A stretch of DNA of 5,544 bases from Acidobacteria bacterium AH-259-G07 (GTDB taxonomy: Bacteria; Acidobacteriota; UBA6911; RPQK01; JADFOI01): contig JALLON010000185.1 of the NCBI GenBank assembly GCA_027717925.1, forward strand, positions 1 to 5,544. The letters are read 5' to 3'. Numbering within the stretch: the stretch's first letter is position 1; every line of letters starts with the position of its first letter. The notes beneath the pieces are model-generated. The model saw only the letters and a program-made list of their open reading frames with translations. It was not told the DNA's origin and searched no databases. Shown here piece by piece: positions 1 to 5,544 of the stretch. The position numbers and the translations under genes are program-made.

Positions 1-2
1 CC

Positions 3-1133
3 GAGCTGGGCCTTGGCCGAGAGCGGTACTTAGGGTTGGGGCAAGACTCGAATACGGGGGCCTTCAGTATGACTATCCTCGCTCTCCGACTGGCCGCCAG
101 AACAAATGCAGTGAGTAAAAAACATGGCGAAGTGTCGCGAGGAATGTGGCATTCTCTCTGGCCTGACAAGAAAGTTGACGAGGTCCCAATTATTTCCATT
201 ACCAACGGTGTACATGTACCAACCTGGACTGCACCCGAATTAGCTCGCCTTTACGACCAGTTTGTTGGTGCCGAGTGGCTGCAGCAGCATGATGATCCCT
301 CCATTTGGGAGCGGGTTTTTGAGATTCCCGATGAGAAGTTGTGGGAAACTCATCTTCTGCTGAAAAGGAAGCTGCTCAATTTCATTCGGAAGCGCGCGCG
401 CAGGCGATGGCTGGAGCAAAGTGTGTCTTCCGGTCAGATGGTAGGATTTGGCGTGCTGCTCAACCCAGAAGCGCTGACGATTGGGTTCGCTCGTCGTTTC
501 GCCACTTATAAGCGGGCCACCCTTATACTCAGCGATCGGGAACGCCTGAAACGCATCCTTCGCGATCCCTGGAAACCAGTTCAGATCATTTTTGCCGGCA
601 AGGCTCATCCCGACGACGAACCAGGGAAAGCGCAGCTGCAGCAGATTTTCGAAGCTTGTTCTTCACCCGAGTTCGGGGGACGCCTGGCTTTCCTTGAAGA
701 ATACGACAAACATGTCGCGCATCACTTGGTCCAGGGGGTGGACGTTTGGCTTAACACCCCACGCCCACCCCAGGAGGCCAGTGGGACCAGCGGGCAAAAA
801 GCAGCCCTCAATGGAATACCCAATTGCAGTGCACTCGATGGATGGTGGTGGGAAGGCTACAACGGTATGAATGGATGGGCCATTGAGGAGGATCCAGGTG
901 GAGACGATGCCGCCACTGCTAATGGCGTCTATGAGATCCTCGAAGAGCAGATTATTCCAACCTTCTATGCACGCGATGCTCAGGGCATTCCTGGAGAATG
1001 GGTCCGGATTATGAAGGAAGCGATCCGCTCAACGGCCGCAGTCTTTTCAGCCCGTCGGATGCTCAAGGAGTATGCCGAAAAGCTATACTCGTTTGTTCCA
1101 GCGAGGGAGCGTGGGGATGCCGAAGAAAACTGA
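3..1133 (+). CDS. glgP: Alpha-glucan (glycogen) phosphorylase, GT35, C-terminal part (5' end outside window)
   Basis: Partial gene. The frame is open from base 3 with no stop before the TGA at 1131-1133, giving 376 visible residues; a TTG at 36 is internal, not a start. The family is PLP-dependent and converts alpha-1,4-glucan plus phosphate to glucose-1-phosphate in the cytosol. Visible hallmarks are KKHGEVSRGMW followed by ITNGVHVPTW (about 117-230), the basic segment GFARRFATYKRA (483-518), the phosphate/sugar region FAGKAHPDDEPGKAQ (592-636), VQGVDVWLNTPRPPQEASGTSG, and the PLP-binding lysine codon at 798-800 in GTSGQKAALNG, then LDGWWWEGYNGMNGWAIEE. This pattern fits the shorter TM1168/Thermus-like phosphorylases (about 820-850 aa as I recall), so slightly under half is present. 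The C-terminus, with FYARD and MKEAIRSTAAVFSARRMLKEY, looks intact. Its last 17 bases overlap glgB. Substrate chain-length preference (glycogen or maltodextrin) cannot be read from the sequence. Confidence 0.95.
   Translation, partial: ELGLGRERYLGLGQDSNTGAFSMTILALRLAARTNAVSKKHGEVSRGMWHSLWPDKKVDEVPIISITNGVHVPTWTAPELARLYDQFVGAEWLQQHDDPSIWERVFEIPDEKLWETHLLLKRKLLNFIRKRARRRWLEQSVSSGQMVGFGVLLNPEALTIGFARRFATYKRATLILSDRERLKRILRDPWKPVQIIFAGKAHPDDEPGKAQLQQIFEACSSPEFGGRLAFLEEYDKHVAHHLVQGVDVWLNTPRPPQEASGTSGQKAALNGIPNCSALDGWWWEGYNGMNGWAIEEDPGGDDAATANGVYEILEEQIIPTFYARDAQGIPGEWVRIMKEAIRSTAAVFSARRMLKEYAEKLYSFVPARERGDAEEN
1104..1109 (+). promoter_or_regulatory. Ribosome-binding site for glgB
   Basis: AGGGAG lies 7 bases upstream of the ATG at 1117, inside the end of the phosphorylase gene. 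This decides the glgB start. The in-frame ATG at 1072 has AAGGAG at 1065-1070, only one base away, which is too close for normal initiation. The same purine-rich site would let ribosomes finishing glgP reload on glgB. Confidence 0.6.
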
Positions 1134-3093
1134 GACGGTAGTATATGACGCCGGCCTGCTCACGGATCACGATATCCGCCTGTTCAAAGAGGGAAATCAG
1201 TTTCGCTTGTACGAGAAGTTGGGTTCCCACCTGATGACGGCCGGTGAACTCGAAGGCACTTACTTTGCCGTGTGGGCCCCTAATGCAGCCAGCGTGTCGG
1301 TCATCGGCGACTTTAATAGGTGGAACCCAGAATCACACCTTCTAAACGAAACAAAAGGGGGTTCAGGTATTTGGGAAGGTTTTGTTCCGGGCGTTGGAAA
1401 GGGTGCTCCTTACAAGTATCACATTGTCGCAAAGTCCACCGGCTATACAGTTAATAAGGGAGATCCTTTCGCTTTCTTCTGGGAGCCCCCGCCCAGGAAT
1501 GCTTCCGTGGTATGGGATTTGATCTACCCGTGGGGTGACGCAGAGTGGATGAAAAACCAGCCCAAGAAGAATGCACTCGATGCACCGATAGCCATTTACG
1601 AAGTCCATCTTGGCTCCTGGCGAAGAGTGCGCCAGGAAAATGGCCGTTTTCTTAGCTACCGAGAGATGGCTCGTCCTCTGGCAGAGTATGTGAAAGAGAT
1701 GGGATTTACCCACGTGGAGTTTCTGCCCGTCATGGAACATCCTTTCTACGGCTCCTGGGGATATCAAACCATTGGCTACTTTGCCCCCACCAACCGATAC
1801 GGTACCCCTCAGGATTTCATGTACCTGGTAGATTACCTCCATCAACAGGGTATCGGCGTGATCCTGGATTGGGTTCCTTCTCACTTTCCTTCGGATGAGG
1901 ATGGGTTATCCAATTTTGACGGAACCCATCTGTACGAATATGCCGACCCTCGCAAAGGTTTCCACCCGGAGTGGACCAGTTGCATCTTCAACTATGGTCA
2001 AGAGGAGGTTCGAGCCTTTCTCATTAGCAACGCCCTGTTTTGGCTGGACAAGTATCACGTGGAGGGTTTCAGGGTTGACGCCGTTGCCTCCATGCTGTAC
2101 CTGGATTATGCGCGAAAGGAGGGAGAATGGACTCCCAACGAATATGGTGGAAGGGAGAACCTTGAGGCAGTGTGTTTCTTGCGCCGGCTCAACGAAGCCG
2201 TTTACGCCAGTCATCCGCATACCCAGACCGTGGCGGAAGAATCCACAGCTTGGCCCAAGGTTTCAAGACCTGCTAACCTCGGCGGTCTTGGGTTTGGTCT
2301 GAAGTGGAATATGGGCTGGATGCACGATACCCTGGACTACTTTTCTCGTGATTCAAAGGACCCAAAACGTCACCACAAGCAGCTAACGTTCAGCATCTGG
2401 TATGCCTTTTCAGAAAACTTCGTGCTTCCGCTATCTCACGATGAAGTCGTTTACGGAAAGGGTTCCCTAATTAATAAGATGCGCGGCGATGAGAGGCAAA
2501 AATTTGATAATCTGCGTCTGTTTTTTGGTTACATGTACGCACACCCGGGCAAAAAGCTCCTGTTCATGGGTAATGAGTTTGGACAGAGGCGCGAGTGGAA
2601 CCATGATACCGACTTAGAATGGCCCCTTCTTGAACATACGAGTCATCAGGGAGTACAAACCTGGGTCAAAGATCTGAACCACCTGTATAGAAATGAGCCT
2701 GCTCTGCATGAGCTTGATTTCAGCGCAGACGGTTTCGAATGGATCGACTTTCACGATTCGGAGAGGAACGTCATAAGCTTTATCAGAAAAGCCAGATGTA
2801 CTGACGATATTATTCTTGTTGTCTACAATTTTTCTCCAGTCCCGAGGTACGATTACGAAATAGGGGTTCCACGACAGGGTATTTGGAGACAGATGTTAAA
2901 CAGCGATGAGAAGCGGTACGGAGGCAGCGGGCGAGTAAACCTTCGAGTAGTTGAAACTACTCCCGTGTCCTGGCCTGGAAGACCCCACTCCCTTTCTCTA
3001 ATTTTACCTCCTCTCAGTGCACTGTTTCTGAAGAGTGAAGGAACAGCGAAGCTGGAGGTTCCCCCTGAGGAGGACCAGAGCCGGGAAGCATAA
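1117..3093 (+). CDS. glgB: 1,4-alpha-glucan (glycogen) branching enzyme, GH13
   Basis: Complete, 658 aa from the ATG at 1117; an in-frame ATG at 1072 would add 15 residues but is poorly spaced from its Shine-Dalgarno. The enzyme cuts an alpha-1,4 chain and rejoins the piece as an alpha-1,6 branch on growing glycogen in the cytosol. A CBM48-like N-terminal domain covers about residues 36-125 (FAVWAPNAASVSVIGDFNRWN). The GH13 barrel covers about 158-530, beginning at IYEVHLGSWRR, and an all-beta C-terminal domain follows. The three catalytic carboxylates are visible: nucleophile D321 (GFRVDAVASM), acid/base E374 (VAEEST) and transition-state stabiliser D442 (LSHDEVV). Their spacings of 53 and 68 residues match D405, E458 and D526 of E. 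coli GlgB. The extra N1 domain of the 728-aa E. coli enzyme is absent, as in Bacillus-type GlgB. The last 18 or so residues are a charged tail. It overlaps the phosphorylase by 17 nt and precedes the GH57 gene by 27 nt. Confidence 0.97.
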   Translation: MPKKTETVVYDAGLLTDHDIRLFKEGNQFRLYEKLGSHLMTAGELEGTYFAVWAPNAASVSVIGDFNRWNPESHLLNETKGGSGIWEGFVPGVGKGAPYKYHIVAKSTGYTVNKGDPFAFFWEPPPRNASVVWDLIYPWGDAEWMKNQPKKNALDAPIAIYEVHLGSWRRVRQENGRFLSYREMARPLAEYVKEMGFTHVEFLPVMEHPFYGSWGYQTIGYFAPTNRYGTPQDFMYLVDYLHQQGIGVILDWVPSHFPSDEDGLSNFDGTHLYEYADPRKGFHPEWTSCIFNYGQEEVRAFLISNALFWLDKYHVEGFRVDAVASMLYLDYARKEGEWTPNEYGGRENLEAVCFLRRLNEAVYASHPHTQTVAEESTAWPKVSRPANLGGLGFGLKWNMGWMHDTLDYFSRDSKDPKRHHKQLTFSIWYAFSENFVLPLSHDEVVYGKGSLINKMRGDERQKFDNLRLFFGYMYAHPGKKLLFMGNEFGQRREWNHDTDLEWPLLEHTSHQGVQTWVKDLNHLYRNEPALHELDFSADGFEWIDFHDSERNVISFIRKARCTDDIILVVYNFSPVPRYDYEIGVPRQGIWRQMLNSDEKRYGGSGRVNLRVVETTPVSWPGRPHSLSLILPPLSALFLKSEGTAKLEVPPEEDQSREA

Positions 3094-3105
3094 TCCCGAA
3101 AGGGA
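3094..3105 (+). other. Short hairpin with GNRA-type tetraloop between glgB and the GH57 gene
   Basis: TCCC-GAAA-GGGA directly follows the glgB stop codon: a 4-bp stem with a GAAA loop closed by a C-G pair, a combination known to be unusually stable in RNA. Its 3' arm overlaps the purine tract used as the ribosome-binding site of the next gene. It is too short and lacks the U-run of a terminator. A regulatory role is only inferred, and a four-base stem can easily arise by chance. Confidence 0.3.
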
Positions 3106-3109
3106 AAGG
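3101..3109 (+). promoter_or_regulatory. Ribosome-binding site for the GH57 gene
   Basis: The purine tract AGGGAAAGG ends 11 bases before the ATG at 3121. It is the only Shine-Dalgarno-like sequence in the 27-base gap, and no other ATG, GTG or TTG lies in frame between the upstream TAA (3091) and 3121, so the start is well fixed. Part of it can pair into the small hairpin at 3094-3105. Confidence 0.5.
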
Positions 3110-3120
3110 CCGCACGCTGG

Positions 3121-4674
3121 ATGACGAGATACATTTGCATTCACGGTCACTTTTATCAGCCTCCAAGAGAGAACCCCTGGTTTGAGGAAGTGGAGATCCA
3201 GGATGCGGCCTTTCCATATCGCGACTGGAATGAAAGGATCACTGTTGAATGCTATGCCCCGAACATGGCCGCCCGGATCCTTGATTCGGAGGATGAGATT
3301 ATTGACATCGTCAACAATTACTCAAAGATCAGTTTTAACTTTGGACCGACTCTCCTGTCCTGGCTCGAAAAGCATCGGCCAGATGTGTATCAGGCTGTTG
3401 TAGAGGCGGATCGATTAAGTGTGGGCGATTTCTCCGGACATGGCTCAGCAATCGCCCAGGTTTACAACCACATGATCATGCCTCTTGCCAACAGAAAGGA
3501 TAAGTACACCCAGGTGATCTGGGGAATTAAAGACTTCCAGAAGAGATTCGGCAGAGACCCGGAAGGCGTCTGGCTCCCGGAGACTGCCGTCGATATTGAA
3601 TCCCTCGAAGTCCTGGCCAAACTTGGAATTAAGTTCACTATCCTGGCACCGAGGCAGGCCGCCAGAGTGAGGAAAGCTGGCAGGGCCGGCAGGTGGCAGG
3701 AGGTAAAGGGTGGGAGGATCGACCCGACCCGAACCTATCTTTGTCTCCTTCCATCTGGAAGGACCATAAGCCTTTTCTTTTACAACGGTTCGATTGCTTC
3801 TGAGGTGGCTTTTGGCGGACTCTTGGAAAACGGAGAGGTCTTCGGAAGGAGATTGGTGAGTGCTTTTGCACAAAATCAAGACGATCCTCAACTCGTTCAC
3901 ATCGCGACGGATGGTGAAACATACGGACACCATCGTCAGCATGGGGAGATGGCTTTAGCCTACTGCCTCCGTTTTATTGAATCCAACGGGCTGGGAGATA
4001 TCACCAATTATGGAGAGTATCTCGAAAAGCATCCCCCCACCTACGTGGCTGAAATCCTTGAGGAGTCATCATGGAGCTGCATTCATGGAGTCGAAAGATG
4101 GAGAAGCAACTGCGGCTGTAACTCAGGCAAGAATGTGGGGTGGACCCAGGCGTGGAGAGGGCCCTTGCGAGAGGCTATGGATCGTCTAAGGGATAAACTC
4201 ATACCCTTGTATGAGGAGGAAGCAGGAAAACATCTCATGGATCCAGGGGAGGCAAGGAATGATTATGTCGAGGTGACACTTGACCGGTCGCGGAAAAGCG
4301 TGGAGGCCTTTTTGGGCAGACATCGCGTCAGAAAACTTTCTAACCAACAAATAGTAAAAGTCTTAAGGCTTCTGGAGATGCAGAGAAGTGTGATGTTGAC
4401 GTACACCAGCTGCGGTTGGTTTTTTGATGAAATCTCAAGGATTGAGACAGTTCAGGTGATGCGCCATGCGTCAAGGGCAATGCAGCTCGCCGAGGAGTGG
4501 CTGGGTGAATCGCTTGAATCTGAATATTTAAGTGTCTTGAAAAAAGCTCCCAGCAATGTCTATGAAGATGGTGCAAAAGTGTATGAACTCTTTGTAAAGC
4601 CAGAGAAAGTCGATCCCTTAAGTGTTGGGACCCTCAATAGCCTCGTGTCTGAGTGTGCGAATGCCAACCGATAA
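3121..4674 (+). CDS. GH57 family alpha-glucan-active enzyme (DUF3536-type clade), C-terminally short
   Basis: Complete reading frame, 517 aa. GH57 enzymes are retaining alpha-glucan hydrolases or transferases (amylase, 4-alpha-glucanotransferase, branching enzyme). Visible motifs: HGHFYQPPRE (residues 8-17, motif-1-like), FSGHGSAIAQVYNHMIMPL (H107), GVWLPETAVD with probable nucleophile E154, and HIATDGETYGHH with probable acid/base D264. Further on are SWSCIHGVERWRSNCGCNSG (317-336; C320, H322, C331, C333), ARNDYVEVTLDRS, and TSCGWFFDEISRIETVQVM. No signal peptide or membrane segment is seen, so it is probably cytosolic. These blocks match, from memory, GH57 proteins that carry a further DUF3536 region and run to about 700-800 aa or more. 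Here similarity stops near residue 503, after FVKPEKVDPLSVG, so the C-terminal region seems missing. The position between glgB and glgA points to glycogen synthesis or remodelling. GH57 membership is firm; exact specificity is unknown. Confidence 0.9.
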   Translation: MTRYICIHGHFYQPPRENPWFEEVEIQDAAFPYRDWNERITVECYAPNMAARILDSEDEIIDIVNNYSKISFNFGPTLLSWLEKHRPDVYQAVVEADRLSVGDFSGHGSAIAQVYNHMIMPLANRKDKYTQVIWGIKDFQKRFGRDPEGVWLPETAVDIESLEVLAKLGIKFTILAPRQAARVRKAGRAGRWQEVKGGRIDPTRTYLCLLPSGRTISLFFYNGSIASEVAFGGLLENGEVFGRRLVSAFAQNQDDPQLVHIATDGETYGHHRQHGEMALAYCLRFIESNGLGDITNYGEYLEKHPPTYVAEILEESSWSCIHGVERWRSNCGCNSGKNVGWTQAWRGPLREAMDRLRDKLIPLYEEEAGKHLMDPGEARNDYVEVTLDRSRKSVEAFLGRHRVRKLSNQQIVKVLRLLEMQRSVMLTYTSCGWFFDEISRIETVQVMRHASRAMQLAEEWLGESLESEYLSVLKKAPSNVYEDGAKVYELFVKPEKVDPLSVGTLNSLVSECANANR

Positions 4675-5544
4675 ACTAAAAGTTTGTATGGTCGCGGCCG
4701 AAGCCTACCCCTATTCCAAAGTGGGAGGACTAGGAGATGTGGTGTCGGCTCTTTCAAGCGCTCTGCTGGAGGAGGGAATTGAGGTCCGCGTCTTTACGCC
4801 TTTCTATGCACACGTTGGTCGTTTCCCGCTGGAAAAGCGTGGGGAGCTCAACCAGATTTGGATGGGTGCTCGGCGCTGTGAGGGAGCATTTTACGTCGAC
4901 AGCTCGGAATCGACCTCCGTCAACTATTTCATTGGGAATGAAGAGTTCTTCAATCGGGCAGGGATTTACCATTGTCCAGGGAGTGGGGAAGAGTATGTCG
5001 ACAACTTTGAGCGATTTAACTTTCTCAGCCTGGCCTCTCTTCAAACCCTCAACCAAATGGAATGGAAGCCTGACGTATTCCATTGTCACGACTGGCATGC
5101 GGCCTTGCTCCCCGCTTATCTGAAATTGGGACAGGTAAGTGGTTTTCTGCAGAATACGTCTACTCTTTTTACAATTCATAATCTGGCCTACCAGGGAATC
5201 TTCGCGCGGGAAAAGTTCTTTTTGACTGGCTTACCGGAGGATTCGTTTTACCCCGCCAGTGCCTTTGAGCATTCCGGCAAGTTCAATATGATGAAGGCCG
5301 GGATTTGTTATGCCAGCTTGATTAATACCGTGAGTCCTCAGTACTCCCGGGAGATTCAAACTCAAGAGTTCGGGTGTGGATTGGACGAAGTCTTAAGGGA
5401 ACGAAGGAATGACCTTTACGGGGTCCTGAATGGAATTGATACCCGAGTATGGGACCCTCAGTCAGACCCTTTGATTTTTGCGGATTTTTCGGCCGATGAC
5501 ATCTCGGGTAAGGGAATCAACAAGACGAGACTGCAGCAGCTGTC
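4661..5544 (+). CDS. glgA: Glycogen (starch) synthase, GT5, N-terminal part (3' end outside window)
   Basis: Partial gene, 294 codons visible and open at the window edge. The family transfers glucose from ADP-glucose to the non-reducing end of alpha-1,4-glucan. Evidence: KVCMVAAEAYPYSKVGGLGDVVSAL (residues 7-31), containing the KxGGLGDV sugar-nucleotide/acceptor-site motif; HCHDWHAALLPAYLK (141-155); FTIHNLAYQGIF with H173 at the conserved catalytic-site histidine; FNMMKAGICYASLINTVSPQYSREI; and FGCGLDEVL through YGVLNGIDTRVWDP (NGID 257-260). These fill the N-terminal Rossmann domain; the C-terminal domain with the ExGL-type motif lies beyond the window. The ATG at 4661 is chosen because it places the beta-strand KVCMVAAEA at the usual distance and overlaps the GH57 stop by 14 nt. 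Its Shine-Dalgarno is weak (GAGTG, 4651-4655), consistent with coupled reinitiation. In-frame GTG 4655 and ATG 4688 are less likely alternatives. Confidence 0.95.
   Translation, partial: MPTDKLKVCMVAAEAYPYSKVGGLGDVVSALSSALLEEGIEVRVFTPFYAHVGRFPLEKRGELNQIWMGARRCEGAFYVDSSESTSVNYFIGNEEFFNRAGIYHCPGSGEEYVDNFERFNFLSLASLQTLNQMEWKPDVFHCHDWHAALLPAYLKLGQVSGFLQNTSTLFTIHNLAYQGIFAREKFFLTGLPEDSFYPASAFEHSGKFNMMKAGICYASLINTVSPQYSREIQTQEFGCGLDEVLRERRNDLYGVLNGIDTRVWDPQSDPLIFADFSADDISGKGINKTRLQQL

Noticed and set aside
36..38. TTG as a start codon for the phosphorylase
   Set aside because: The frame is open upstream to base 3 and the downstream protein is plainly the middle of a GT35 enzyme, so the gene begins outside the window.
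1072..1116. Longer glgB start at the ATG at 1072, adding 15 residues
   Set aside because: Its AAGGAG lies one base from the ATG, the added residues are not family-like, and the ATG at 1117 has a well-spaced AGGGAG.
1363..1884. 173-residue open frame on the minus strand opposite glgB, with shorter ones at 240-608, 3445-3942 and 4754-5179
   Set aside because: All lie opposite strongly recognisable genes, show no recognisable motif, and overlap them fully. They are antisense shadows of conserved coding sequence.
3094..3120. A promoter or transcription terminator between glgB and the GH57 gene
   Set aside because: The gap is only 27 bases, with no -10/-35 pair and no stem followed by a T-run.
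3746..3763. Perfect 7-bp inverted repeat TCCTTCC-ATCT-GGAAGGA, considered as a terminator or regulatory hairpin
   Set aside because: It lies mid-gene in the GH57 coding sequence over a normal LLPSGRT segment and has no U-tract. Coding constraint plus chance explains it.
4622..4660. A frameshift rather than a deletion as the cause of the short GH57 end
   Set aside because: Reading the other two frames past 4629 gives no continuing family-like sequence: one meets a stop quickly and the other runs straight into glgA. A simple one-base shift does not restore the missing region.

Overview
The window is bacterial chromosomal or metagenomic DNA, almost wholly coding on the + strand. It carries four consecutive glycogen (alpha-1,4-glucan) metabolism genes in one tight operon-like block: the 3' part of an alpha-glucan phosphorylase (glgP-type, GT35; 3-1133), a complete glycogen branching enzyme (glgB, GH13; 1117-3093), a complete but apparently C-terminally short GH57 family protein (3121-4674), and the 5' part of a glycogen synthase (glgA, GT5; 4661 to the window end). 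I see no RNA gene, mobile element, CRISPR array, promoter or factor-independent terminator. There is no non-coding stretch longer than 27 bases, so any promoter and terminator lie outside the window.

Organism: the standard code applies and ribosome-binding sites are of ordinary bacterial type. The phosphorylase is the shorter TM1168/Thermus-like kind, not the E. coli MalP/GlgP kind. A GH57 protein of the sort I recall with a C-terminal DUF3536 region is familiar from Cyanobacteria, Desulfobacterota and similar phyla. That suggests a non-model Gram-negative or uncultured lineage, but the sequence alone does not settle a phylum.

Layout and function: GlgA extends alpha-1,4 chains from a sugar nucleotide (normally ADP-glucose). 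GlgB introduces alpha-1,6 branches. GlgP releases glucose-1-phosphate from the outer chains. The GH57 protein is probably an additional alpha-glucan-acting hydrolase or transferase of unproven specificity. Junctions are a 17-nt overlap (glgP/glgB), a 27-nt gap (glgB/GH57) and a 14-nt overlap (GH57/glgA), as expected for co-transcription and translational coupling. No ADP-glucose pyrophosphorylase (glgC) or debranching enzyme is visible.

The points most worth a second look are the GH57 gene (an uncharacterised clade inside a glycogen operon, with a distinctive Cys/His/Trp-rich motif) and its 3' end, where family similarity as I recall it stops abruptly just before the glgA start, as though about 250-300 residues had been lost. 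The rest is an ordinary glycogen operon, and I found no evidence of an entirely new type of system.
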